A DNA stretch of 64,000 bases, taken from the NCBI GenBank assembly GCA_039029315.1, contig JBCCGK010000032.1:1-64000 (forward strand), read 5' to 3'. The notes under the pieces were generated by a model that searched no databases, was not told where the DNA came from, and was given only the letters and a program-made list of their open reading frames with translations. The translations under genes and the position numbers were made by a program. Every line of letters starts with the position of its first letter. The first letter of the stretch is position 1. Below, piece by piece: positions 33,684-42,062 of this stretch. This DNA is from JBCCCJ01 sp039029315. GTDB taxonomy: Bacteria; Bacteroidota; Bacteroidia; J057.

Positions 33684-34706
33684 TTACCTGCCCAAAGAGC
33701 GATCGGCAGCTTCTCGTTCTTCTTTTGTCATTTGGGCATATATATGTGGATAGCAAGGTTGATCTTTGAAATAGCGGATGACATCAGAGTCTCCGATATT
33801 GGTTTCATGAGAGCGCAGAATCCCGAGCATCATGGGAATCCATCCATCCGGTGAATACAATTGCGGACGAACAGTTTTGCTTGGGACTGCTTTTGAAGCA
33901 GTGGGTCCTGGCAGATAGTGGACCGTCTGTGTAAACAATTTCTGAACAAACAGTTTGAAGGCTGTCACATTCGATTCCGTCAATTCTCCAGTTGCATAAG
34001 CAGAAGTTCCTTCAGCATTCTCAACAAATACTTCTCCTCCGGTTCCGAGATAAAATCCTTTCAGTGTCAGACTATCGAGTTTCATTCCCAGAGAGAGGCT
34101 GTAGGAATCTGCCAAGGCTTCCTGCTGCATCGGTTTTGGCAGCCAATCTGTATGAAACAACATCGCTTTCTGAGTGGAATGGTACCTCCCGTATTTGAGT
34201 AGCAAATGCCGCGTGTATATTTTGTCAAAGGGGTCAAGATTTTTTCGAGCTAGATGTTCATTCACAAATTGAATATGTTCGCGCGTCGCACCGTGGTTGG
34301 CCAAGAGATCGATTTGTTCAAACAAGTTCTTCAAGGCCATATTCAGTTCGATTGCCTGTCTGGCCTGAAAAGATTCTTGATTCAGGCTGAGGTATCCATC
34401 TGACCCAATTTTCAACAAGCAGTGATCAGGGAAAAATGACAAAACTCCCAGCTTGCCAAAATTCAACACAAAAGACTTCGTTTCGGCATGATATCGACCC
34501 TTGAGTTCAGCATAAGCAGACAGCTTGAACAGATTATCTTCATCGAATGGATAGGCAACCATCTGATCATTGATAAAGGTTTCCAACAGTGGCGATTTGT
34601 CAGATGCCTTGGCAATGGCTACAACGAACATGAGATAGAGCAAGAAAATCATTCCCAACTTTGCTGTCAGGCGAAAGAGTTTTTTTCGATAGAAGCTTTC
34701 GGTCAT
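33684..34706 (-). CDS. Hypothetical envelope protein upstream of the motor pair
   Basis: 340 residues, not recognised. One N-terminal membrane segment or uncleaved signal (about 14-33, KLGMIFLLYLMFVVAIAKAS), then a mixed alpha/beta region without Cys-rich or catalytic motifs that I know. The C-terminal part holds WIPMMLGILRSHETNIGDS. It is on the same strand as, and 190 bp upstream of, the MotA-like gene, so a shared role is possible. A MITE-like element is inserted 21 bp upstream of its ATG, so its original promoter has probably been displaced or it is read from within or through the element. Confidence 0.6.
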   Translation of the reverse strand: MTESFYRKKLFRLTAKLGMIFLLYLMFVVAIAKASDKSPLLETFINDQMVAYPFDEDNLFKLSAYAELKGRYHAETKSFVLNFGKLGVLSFFPDHCLLKIGSDGYLSLNQESFQARQAIELNMALKNLFEQIDLLANHGATREHIQFVNEHLARKNLDPFDKIYTRHLLLKYGRYHSTQKAMLFHTDWLPKPMQQEALADSYSLSLGMKLDSLTLKGFYLGTGGEVFVENAEGTSAYATGELTESNVTAFKLFVQKLFTQTVHYLPGPTASKAVPSKTVRPQLYSPDGWIPMMLGILRSHETNIGDSDVIRYFKDQPCYPHIYAQMTKEEREAADRSLGR

Positions 34707-34727
34707 GTCTTTATCAGGTTAATTATG

Positions 34728-34886
34728 AGACTGTTTGAAAATCTGTTACTTATTTTTTGTATGCGTCTTTTTTCCTCATCCGGTGGCTATTTTTGTTCCC
34801 AAAGCACCACTATGAGAACAAAAAAGAGCCTTGTCTGAGAAAAAAATACACCCTGAAAATTCTCAGAACACATTCCCAAACACTCT
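34728..34886 (-). mobile_element. MITE-like element, copy 2 (159 bp, inverted orientation)
   Basis: Same element as copies 1 and 4 in opposite orientation: AGACTGTTTGAAAATCTGT at the left and, at the right, an end with CACTCT instead of CAGTCT. The central hairpin is partly decayed (TTTTTGTTC...GAACAAAAA). Flanks are TTATG (34723-34727) and CTAAG (34887-34891), not a clear duplication. The TAG stop of the M23 gene lies in the right flank, and the next gene starts 21 bp from the left end. Confidence 0.8.
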
Positions 34887-35504
34887 CTAAGGGTTTGAGG
34901 CATAGGTGTTGGAAGAAAATGCTGAAGGCACAGGTGTCAGGTTCTGCTCCCAGATCCGCATCGGATCAATCCGCTTGTCATAATGAAAGACCTCAAAGTG
35001 CAGATGCGGGCCTTTGCTGAGTCCTGTATTGCCAGAAAGTCCAATTGTGTCTCCTCTGACAACTTCTTGTCCCGCTTTCACCAGAACTTTGGACAAATGC
35101 GCATATAAGGAGCTGTACGCATCATCATGGCATAGCATGACATATTTACCATAGGTACTTTGGCCCTTTTTTACGACCATATCCTGCACTGTTCCACTTG
35201 CGGCAGCTCGTACAGGGGTCCCGGTGGGTGAGGGAAAATCCACGCCACGGTGCATCCGGTACCGCTTGACCACGGGATGTAAACGCACCCCAAATGGACT
35301 GCTGATCTTGTATCGATCCGCAACAGGACGCAAACTAGGCACACGGCTTTCGGGAATAGGGTTTGGTTCTGTTTGAGCAGGTTCTACACAAATAATTGTT
35401 CTGGACAATGCAAATTTTGGTCTCACAATTTTCTGGTATACTGCCAATCCCAACAACACAACCCCCAATCCTGTCAGGCCAACACAATAGGCACAAAACT
35501 TCAT
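34887..35504 (-). CDS. M23-family peptidase (LytM-type)
   Basis: 205 residues with an N-terminal membrane anchor or signal (about 5-25) and a LytM/M23 metallopeptidase domain (about 65-180). Zinc ligands: MHRGVDF (His85, Asp89), the catalytic His in YAHLSK (136) and PHLHFEV (167, 169). All are intact, so it should cut peptidoglycan cross-links (gly-gly or D-ala-gly type in the family) in the periplasm. Its stop codon sits in the target duplication of the mobile element. Upstream of the motor genes on the same strand. Confidence 0.9.
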   Translation of the reverse strand: MKFCAYCVGLTGLGVVLLGLAVYQKIVRPKFALSRTIICVEPAQTEPNPIPESRVPSLRPVADRYKISSPFGVRLHPVVKRYRMHRGVDFPSPTGTPVRAAASGTVQDMVVKKGQSTYGKYVMLCHDDAYSSLYAHLSKVLVKAGQEVVRGDTIGLSGNTGLSKGPHLHFEVFHYDKRIDPMRIWEQNLTPVPSAFSSNTYASNP

Positions 35505-36033
35505 TCCAACGTATTAAGTGATGGTACTTCATGTACATCCAAAGAACTGAAGACATAAATGGAAGGTCGGGATGACAACGTAAACCGTCGAAGCATCAGC
35601 TTAGCAGAAAAAGGCCATGTAGCTTTTGTCATCCCTTCCCCCCATCACCATATGGTATCTGTCTCGCTTTTATAGACAAGCTGGTTGAAAAAAGTGCATG
35701 TTCAGCTCAATATTTTTTTTCAGTTTTTGGGAAGAGGGTGCTTTATGGACTTTCCTGAGACCAAATCGAGAGCACTTCGGTGCGTCGGGAAAAATGCTGA
35801 AAATTCTCCCCCACCCCGCCTCTTGAAGAGGAAAGTAAGTAGAAAAGGGGGGTCATAAAGAAGCCATAAAAACTCCCAAAAGAAGCGGGAGTCCATGCCT
35901 GGCAAAATGATATTCGCCTGATTCATCCTGTTAATTCCCTGGATTCTCTCTGAATGCATCACACACATCCAGCAACTGTCTGCCAAGTTGATTCCCACAG
36001 CATCCAAGCGGATCTCCTGAATATGAAAAATCT
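35505..36033. other. Intergenic region, no convincing gene
   Basis: 529 bp between the M23 and LytTR genes. Contains ACTCCC/GGGAGT (35872-35892) and CCTCTTGAAGAGG hairpins, either of which could follow the LytTR stop. A minus-strand frame at 35720-36049 has no start signal, overlaps the LytTR gene and shows low-complexity sequence; not counted as a gene. Confidence 0.5.
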
Positions 36034-36792
36034 CTAGCCCTTGAGCCATTGTTTGAACCTGGAGGCTCTTTCGGAGCTCACGATTGTCTCTTGATCAAAG
36101 GCGGGTTTTAGCAGCAGGCGAACCCTCGATTTGGAATAGGTATACATCTGGTCAATTGCCTCAATATTGACGATGCATTTCCGATTGATTCGAAAAAACT
36201 TCGCTGGGTCCAGAATTCCTTCCAATTGATCCAGGTTGTGATCTACTGGATAATCCTTCCCACCATAAGTTCGAAGAATTGACACCTTGGATTCAATGAA
36301 AAAATAGGCAGCTTCAGCAATATCAATCGCCTTGATATGCTGTCCGTATCGGATGACAATTCTTTTTTGGAAGCTGGATGTGGGTTTGACAGCTTCAAGC
36401 AATGCGGTGTAATCAAAGCTTGGAGAGGCTGATTCCTGTCGAAGTTTTTGATATTTGTTCAAGGCATGTGCCAGATCTTCCTCTTTGAGGGGCTTGAGCA
36501 AATAATCAATGCTATTGACTTTGAAGGCCTGAATTGCATACTGATCATAAGCTGTGGTGAAAATAATGGGGCAGTCAATCTCTACCTCCTGGAAGATTTC
36601 GAAAGAAGATCCATCCGCCAGATGAATGTCCAACATCATCAGATCAGGCGTCGGGTTCGCTTTTATCCAATCGACAGCTTCCTCCACACTGTCCAATACT
36701 CCCAAAATGTTGGCAGCAGGAAGAAGTTTCTGAATGAGTTTTTGGAGGCGCTTGGCTGCTGCTGCCTCATCTTCGATTATCAGGATATCCAT
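36034..36792 (-). CDS. LytTR-family response regulator
   Basis: 252 residues. Receiver domain (1-120): acidic pocket IEDE (6-9), phospho-acceptor Asp55 in LMMLDIHL, TTAYD and PLKEED switch region (Lys in LLKPLK). LytTR DNA-binding domain about 150-250: IVIRYGQHIKAIDIAEA...FFRINRKCIVNIEAI. Partner is almost certainly the LytS-type sensor at 37535-40486, although an exonuclease gene sits between them in the opposite orientation to the sensor. The sensor/regulator pair probably controls envelope functions. Confidence 0.92.
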   Translation of the reverse strand: MDILIIEDEAAAAKRLQKLIQKLLPAANILGVLDSVEEAVDWIKANPTPDLMMLDIHLADGSSFEIFQEVEIDCPIIFTTAYDQYAIQAFKVNSIDYLLKPLKEEDLAHALNKYQKLRQESASPSFDYTALLEAVKPTSSFQKRIVIRYGQHIKAIDIAEAAYFFIESKVSILRTYGGKDYPVDHNLDQLEGILDPAKFFRINRKCIVNIEAIDQMYTYSKSRVRLLLKPAFDQETIVSSERASRFKQWLKG

Positions 36793-36806
36793 GAATAACA
36801 GTTGAA

Positions 36807-37376
36807 TTAAGATTGTCTCTCTTGCAACAAGGTCCAGAGAATCTTGGCAATATTCAAGGCATCATCCACTCCCCGATGATGTGTACCCATCAAGGGGAGA
36901 TCCAATCGCTCCAATACCATTGCCATGCCTACTTCCCTGTCCCATCCATGCTTCAAGGCACACAGGGTCTTCACATTGAGGTGACGACTGCCAAATGGGT
37001 ATGGAATTCCTGTCGCTTCACACTGTCGGCCGAATTGCTTCCGATCATAGTCTCCAAAACTTGCCCACACACGATTTTTTGACAGGTATTCTTCCTGTAA
37101 CAATCGGCAAGCAGCCTGAAAAGAAATCCCAGCATCTACCTGATTCTGTGTCAAGGTCGTCAGTTCTGTACAGAAATCACTCACGCGGGAGTTCACTGGC
37201 TTCACCAAAATTCCTTGGTTCTCGGTCAATTCCCCTGTCTTTACATCCAGCAAACAACACCCGATCTCGATGATTTCGCTTCTTTCACCCATTGGGGGCT
37301 TCCCCTTCCAGCAAGTTGATTCTACATCTATGATGATGATCTTGTCTAGTAACTTATGTCTGGATCGTTGTTTCAT
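36807..37376 (-). CDS. 3'-5' exonuclease (DEDDh, ERI1-like)
   Basis: 189 residues from ATG 37376 (frame extends 39 bp more to a non-conserved leader). DEDD motifs: IIIIDVESTCW (Asp17, Glu19) and GTHHRGVDDA near residue 170, which gives DEDDh type. Middle ILVKPVNSRVSDFCTELT and FGDYDRKQ fit the eukaryote ERI1-like/KapD group. Cytoplasmic; trims 3' ends of RNA or DNA. Probably co-transcribed with the LytTR regulator 14 bp downstream. Confidence 0.88.
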   Translation of the reverse strand: MKQRSRHKLLDKIIIIDVESTCWKGKPPMGERSEIIEIGCCLLDVKTGELTENQGILVKPVNSRVSDFCTELTTLTQNQVDAGISFQAACRLLQEEYLSKNRVWASFGDYDRKQFGRQCEATGIPYPFGSRHLNVKTLCALKHGWDREVGMAMVLERLDLPLMGTHHRGVDDALNIAKILWTLLQERQS

Positions 37377-37534
37377 CTGAACAAACCTACAAAGCACACC
37401 CCTTGGAAGCAACATGAGACCTTCTATTCAGTCCGGATTTCTTCCCCCTCAGGACAAACGAATCCGCATTAAACGATCTTCTTTTGCCTTTGTAAGAAAG
37501 TTTTTTTCTTTGAGAGGCTATCATCATTGACACA

Positions 37535-40486
37535 TTGAGGAAAACGGCTAACATATTTATTCCACTCTTCCCCTTTTGGAAGAAATCTTACCTGATCTAT
37601 CTTCTGATACTTGGAACAACAAGTAATTTCGCCAAGTCCACCTTTTTTCAATCGCATTTTTTCGCAGGTAGCAATACGCGCATTTACCCACAAACCTTAT
37701 TCGAGGATCGAGATGGCTTCATCTGGCTTGGGACCAAAGAAGGCTTGTATCGCTATGATGGCAATGATCCGCTCCCTGTTCTCTTGTCTGACTCTCTTCG
37801 CAATCATTCGATCACAGCCATCTGCCAGGGACTGAATGGCCAGATATGGGTTGGACATGAATCTGGAGAACTCTCTCAGATGATCGGAAAGCGTCTGGTC
37901 CCTTTTGAGATAGAAGAAGGACATCCAGAGGCAAAAATCACGAAAATGCTGGTGGATTCACAAGGCGTCCTGTGGATAGCGACCTATGGAGAGGGGGTGT
38001 ATTATTGGCAAAATGGCAGACTGTTCAACTACAATACAGATGATGGCTTGCTGAGTGATGAAGTTTATTGTCTTGCCCTGGATGCCAACCAACATGCCTG
38101 GATCGGAACTGATCAGGGAATCAATATCTGCAAACTGTCAGCCGGAAAAAAGGAAGCTCTTCTATTTCCAGCAGCAAGGGAATTACCGGATCAAATTGTG
38201 CAAGAATTATACTTCGATGCGGAAGGGATCTTGTGGATCGGGACCTTTGAGTCAGGTGTGCTCAAATACGACCCCAGGCATGCTCGATTGATGCTTCCTC
38301 CTTCGCCATGGGACTTTGGAGAAGTGAAGCAAATATTGAAAATTGGTGGGGATGTATGGGTAGGAACCAAAAGAGAGGGGATTGTAATTCTGGATGAAAG
38401 CAATCTGTACGCAAATCAACACTTTTGCCGCCACACTGGTTATGAAAACGATCACATCTATTCCATGATTCAGGATAGGGAAGGCAATGTCTGGGTAGCA
38501 GGTGATCAAGCAGGCTTGCAATCGGTATTTCCCTATCTGGAATGGATTCCACTACCAAACGGACTGACAGAGGCAAATATTCCCTGTATTCTCTCTGACT
38601 CCAAAGACAGATTATGGGTCACACACGGACGCGAGCTTTGTCTGCTGTCTGATCCCGCCAAACCTGCTGAGCCCTCCCATATATTCGAACTACCGAGCGG
38701 TGGCCAGGAAGGGATCATTAGCATGGCAGAAGGGCCTCATGGCAATATCTGGCTGGGAACCTTTGGAGACGGATTGTATGTCTTTCATCCAGGAAGCGAA
38801 CATTTTTCACCTGTATCTACTGCACAAGGAATGGATCAGGGAAGCATCTTGTCTATGATCTGGCAAGACAGTCTGATCTGGCTCGCTACCTTGGGAGGGG
38901 TATTTTCTGGCCGTCATGTCCATGATCGATCCAGTCTTCAATTGGAACTGGAGCAGCTGAATGCTGGGAATTCGACAGTTGACAATGGATTAGGGACCAA
39001 TTATGTCTACCAGGTATTCCCGGATTCTAAAGGACGAATCTGGTTTGCGACCGATGGATCAGGGATTTCTGTCCTTGATCAGGGAAATCTCAGAATGTTT
39101 GGAATGGCGGATAGCCAAAAAAGAGAAGTCATCTATTCTATCACCGAGGATGAATCCGGTACAATCTGGATGTCAAGTCCGGGAGAAGGGATTTTCTGGT
39201 TTGATGGTTCGCAGTTTCACCCCTTGGCAAAAGAGACTGGACTTAGCTCCTTGTCTCCTTCGGCCATCATCTCTGATCGGCAGGGACATCTGTTGCTGCT
39301 ACATGAAGAAGGCATTGATCTCTTGAATACTGCTCAAAAATCCATCATCTATTTTCGGGAAGATCGAGGTTGGGGAAATCTCCATCCGGATCTCAATACT
39401 GTGCACCGGGACATCAAAGGCCAAATCTGGATTGGGACTCAAAGAGGTATCATTCGCTATCAACCGCTTCCCAGAGATTTCCGGAGTCAGCCCGAAACTC
39501 GCCTGGATGGTCTGTCGATTTTTCTTCGAGAACAGGTGGATACCTCACATCACAGTTTTTCCTACGCCCAAAATCACCTCAGTTTTGATTTTATAGGCTT
39601 GTGGTACCAACATCCAGAAAAGGTGAGCTATACCTACAAACTGGAAGGCCATGATCTGGATTGGCAACACACATTGGATCACAAGGTTACCTATCCTCAA
39701 CTCCGGGCAGGAAAATATACTTTCCAACTCAAATCTGCTGTCAATCAGCAATTTGACAAGGCCAACATTCTTTCCTATTCTTTCAGAATCCGTCCCCCAT
39801 TTTGGCAAAGGACATGGTTTTATGCCCTGTGTAGTCTGTGCCTGTTCGGACTTGCCTATTGGTACATTCGGTCCAGGGAAATCCGCCTCCAACATGAAGC
39901 GCAATTGGAACAGGAAAAAATCAGGTTTCAATTCGAAACCCTCCGCAATCAGGTCAATCCGCATTTTTTATTCAATAGTTTCAACACCCTGAATGCGATC
40001 ATAGAAGAAAGCCCTACCACTGCCGTGCATTATGTCAACAGATTGTCGGACTTTTTTCGAAATATCCTCGCCTATCGAGATACTTCCATTATTGAACTAA
40101 AGGAGGAACTTGATTTGCTGGAAAACTATCTCTTCCTACTCACCGAACGCTATGGGGAGAGCCTACAGGTAAAGATGGACATCCCTGCTTTATATCAACA
40201 CTTCCTGATCCCGCCCCTGACCTTGCAAATGCTGATCGAGAATGCCATTAAGCACAATGTCATTTCTCACAAAAAACCCTTGAAGGTCGAACTCAGTATC
40301 AGAGAGAACTGCTTTCTGGAGGTGATGAACCCGATTCAGAAAAAGCGAAGTCCATCTCCTTCCACGGGACTTGGGCTGGAAAACATCAGGAAAAGATATC
40401 AACTCCTTGGTGCAGGCAACATTCAGATCAGTCCTACGGAAGATCAGTTTCGCGTAGCAGTCCCATTGATTTCCGCAGAGGAATAG
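37535..40486 (+). CDS. Hybrid-type sensor histidine kinase (Reg_prop/Y_Y_Y/LytS)
   Basis: 983 residues. A hydrophobic N-terminal segment (about 16-33), then two-component regulator propeller blades (about 50-640, repeats of the type DRDGFIWLGTKEGLYRYDG), a Y_Y_Y domain (about 670-750), one TM (about 758-780) and a LytS-type kinase: QVNPHFLFNSFNTLNAI (His about 808) and the ATPase LIENAIKHNVISH, GLGLENIRKRY. The start is TTG at 37535: it follows an in-frame TGA closely and no ATG lies nearby. Senses an envelope or extracellular ligand and phosphorylates the LytTR regulator at 36034-36792. Confidence 0.93.
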   Translation: MRKTANIFIPLFPFWKKSYLIYLLILGTTSNFAKSTFFQSHFFAGSNTRIYPQTLFEDRDGFIWLGTKEGLYRYDGNDPLPVLLSDSLRNHSITAICQGLNGQIWVGHESGELSQMIGKRLVPFEIEEGHPEAKITKMLVDSQGVLWIATYGEGVYYWQNGRLFNYNTDDGLLSDEVYCLALDANQHAWIGTDQGINICKLSAGKKEALLFPAARELPDQIVQELYFDAEGILWIGTFESGVLKYDPRHARLMLPPSPWDFGEVKQILKIGGDVWVGTKREGIVILDESNLYANQHFCRHTGYENDHIYSMIQDREGNVWVAGDQAGLQSVFPYLEWIPLPNGLTEANIPCILSDSKDRLWVTHGRELCLLSDPAKPAEPSHIFELPSGGQEGIISMAEGPHGNIWLGTFGDGLYVFHPGSEHFSPVSTAQGMDQGSILSMIWQDSLIWLATLGGVFSGRHVHDRSSLQLELEQLNAGNSTVDNGLGTNYVYQVFPDSKGRIWFATDGSGISVLDQGNLRMFGMADSQKREVIYSITEDESGTIWMSSPGEGIFWFDGSQFHPLAKETGLSSLSPSAIISDRQGHLLLLHEEGIDLLNTAQKSIIYFREDRGWGNLHPDLNTVHRDIKGQIWIGTQRGIIRYQPLPRDFRSQPETRLDGLSIFLREQVDTSHHSFSYAQNHLSFDFIGLWYQHPEKVSYTYKLEGHDLDWQHTLDHKVTYPQLRAGKYTFQLKSAVNQQFDKANILSYSFRIRPPFWQRTWFYALCSLCLFGLAYWYIRSREIRLQHEAQLEQEKIRFQFETLRNQVNPHFLFNSFNTLNAIIEESPTTAVHYVNRLSDFFRNILAYRDTSIIELKEELDLLENYLFLLTERYGESLQVKMDIPALYQHFLIPPLTLQMLIENAIKHNVISHKKPLKVELSIRENCFLEVMNPIQKKRSPSPSTGLGLENIRKRYQLLGAGNIQISPTEDQFRVAVPLISAEE

Positions 40487-40497
40487 AGGCTTCCAGG

Positions 40498-40581
40498 AGA
40501 TTGTTTGAACATCTGTCACTGATTGTTTGTATGTGTCTTTATTCCTCATAAAAATTTTCAGCACAGATATCAAAACACTCT
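40498..40581 (-). mobile_element. MITE-like element, copy 3 (84 bp, internally deleted)
   Basis: Contains only the two ends (AGATTGTTTGAACATCTGT at left; CAAAACACTCT at right) with the central hairpin lost between the TTCCTCAT and AAATTTTCAGCACAGAT blocks. Flanks are CCAGG (40493-40497) and CTAGG (40582-40586), a one-mismatch duplication. The TAG stop of the YceI gene lies in the right CTAGG, and the sensor gene stops 11 bp before the left end. Confidence 0.75.
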
Positions 40582-41139
40582 CTAGGGTTCCAATTCAAAG
40601 ATGCCTTCCACTTTTACAAGGATTTCCTGGGCAATTTTTTGGTTCACTACCTTGGGAATTCGTATTTCATGATCATCTAGCAGGATCGTGAAAGATGCCT
40701 TGATATGTATCCCGTTTGGTCCTGAAGATACCTGAGATCGAATGATTCGTTCTTGCTTGACTCCATGAATATTCAGAATCCCTTTGGTTCGGATATCATA
40801 GGTACCTGTTTCACTAATATTGATCCGCTCAATGATTTTTCCTGTAAAATGGGCCTTGGCATATTGCTCACTTTCCAGATAGTTTTCGTTGAAATGCTCC
40901 CGTTGTAGCGGACTGTTGAATCCCTCGAAGGATCGGATCATCACCGAAAAAACAAACTCCCGATTTGTGGCATTGATGACCCCTTTCAATTGATTGGATC
41001 TGGCCTCAATCATTTCAAGTGGCGCATCAGAGAGAAAATGTACAGTTCCATTGTCGCAGGTGTATACCGAGGATTCCTGACAATTCCCTTGGATGTGGGC
41101 TCCAACCAATAGGTAGGCGATGAGTAGATACTTCAGCAT
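40582..41139 (-). CDS. YceI-family periplasmic protein
   Basis: 185 residues from ATG 41139 (a GTG 9 bp upstream gives an inferior leader). Signal peptide 1-21, then the beta-rich YceI lipocalin-like domain: YTCDNGTVHFLSDAP, EGFNSPLQREHFNENYLES, FTGKIIE and the closing IHIKASFTILLDDHEIRIPK. Binds an isoprenoid or other amphipathic lipid in the periplasm in the family. Divergently transcribed from the DnaJ-like gene, 41 bp apart; its stop codon lies in the target duplication of the adjacent mobile element. Confidence 0.88.
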   Translation of the reverse strand: MLKYLLIAYLLVGAHIQGNCQESSVYTCDNGTVHFLSDAPLEMIEARSNQLKGVINATNREFVFSVMIRSFEGFNSPLQREHFNENYLESEQYAKAHFTGKIIERINISETGTYDIRTKGILNIHGVKQERIIRSQVSSGPNGIHIKASFTILLDDHEIRIPKVVNQKIAQEILVKVEGIFELEP

Positions 41140-41166
41140 ATGGGGCACAATTTATTCATTTTTCTG

Positions 41167-41174
41167 TATCTTCG
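41167..41174 (+). promoter_or_regulatory. -7-like element close to the DnaJ-like gene
   Basis: TATCTTCG resembles TAnnTTTG with one change and ends only 6 bp before the ATG at 41181. If used, transcription would start at or next to the start codon (leaderless). A -33 TTTG is not visible, so this is weak. Confidence 0.3.
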
Positions 41175-41180
41175 AATCCG

Positions 41181-42029
41181 ATGCAGTACAAAGATTATTA
41201 CAAGGTGTTGGGGGTTTCCCCTAGTGCAAGTGAAGAAGAGATCAAACAACAATTCAAGAAACTTGCTGTCAAATATCATCCTGATGCGAATCCAGGAGAT
41301 CAGAAAGCTGAGGATCGTTTCAAAGAAATCTCTGAAGCGAAGGAAATCCTGCTAGATTCAGAGAATCGGCAAAAGTATGATGCCCTCCGAGCGAGAATGC
41401 ATGCCTTCCAGGGCGCTGGCAGACCACAAAGCGGGAATTCGCATAGCACAACCGGAGAGGTAAGTTCCTTGTTCGCAAGCTTTATTGAAGATGTCCTCGG
41501 AAGAGGGAAAGGGCCTAGGAGGGGAAGAAATCAAAAAGCCAATATCAAGATCACGCTTGATGAAGCCTATCATGGTCTTACAGATGTACTGACCTATGAA
41601 GGGAAGAAACTCAGGTTGAAAGTTGCCCCCGGCATCAAGGACGGGCAGGTGCTCCGGCTTCGTGGGCAGGGTGCCAAAGGAAAAAATGGAGGAAAAGATG
41701 GAGATCTGTATCTCACCATCAAAATCAAACCCCAAACGCGTTTCGAAGTCAAGGAAGAAGATCTCTATGCGCCACTTACTGTAGGTCTGTATGATGCCGT
41801 TTTGGGCAGAAAGGTTCAGGTCAATACCATGCGGGGCAAAATGAAAATCAATATCCCTCCAGGAACCCAACATGGGGAAAAACTCAAACTCAAAGGACTG
41901 GGAATGCCTATATATGGCCAGGTCGAAAGTTATGGGGATATGTATGTCACCATCAAGGTTGCCCTGCCCAAGAAGCTCAGCAAACAAGAAAGAAGCTTGT
42001 TTGAGCAGTTGGCTGACCTCAATTCATAA
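41181..42029 (+). CDS. DnaJ-like co-chaperone (CbpA type)
   Basis: 282 residues. J-domain 1-70 with HPD (33-35) to stimulate Hsp70 ATPase; a short Gly/Ser-poor linker; then two C-terminal substrate-binding domains (about 120-275: VAPGIKDGQVLRLRGQGAKG, NIPPGTQHGEKLKLKGLG). The zinc-finger domain of full DnaJ is absent, which gives the CbpA/DjlA-like type B form. Stands alone on the plus strand between two minus-strand genes. Confidence 0.92.
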   Translation: MQYKDYYKVLGVSPSASEEEIKQQFKKLAVKYHPDANPGDQKAEDRFKEISEAKEILLDSENRQKYDALRARMHAFQGAGRPQSGNSHSTTGEVSSLFASFIEDVLGRGKGPRRGRNQKANIKITLDEAYHGLTDVLTYEGKKLRLKVAPGIKDGQVLRLRGQGAKGKNGGKDGDLYLTIKIKPQTRFEVKEEDLYAPLTVGLYDAVLGRKVQVNTMRGKMKINIPPGTQHGEKLKLKGLGMPIYGQVESYGDMYVTIKVALPKKLSKQERSLFEQLADLNS

Positions 42030-42062
42030 TCGTTGCCTGGTCTACCCTTGATTCACATTCCT

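Noticed and set aside
35720..36049. Open frame of 109 codons on the minus strand after the LytTR gene
   Set aside because: Overlaps the end of the LytTR gene, has no start signal or domain, and contains low-complexity Gly/Arg and Phe runs; two hairpins lie inside it.
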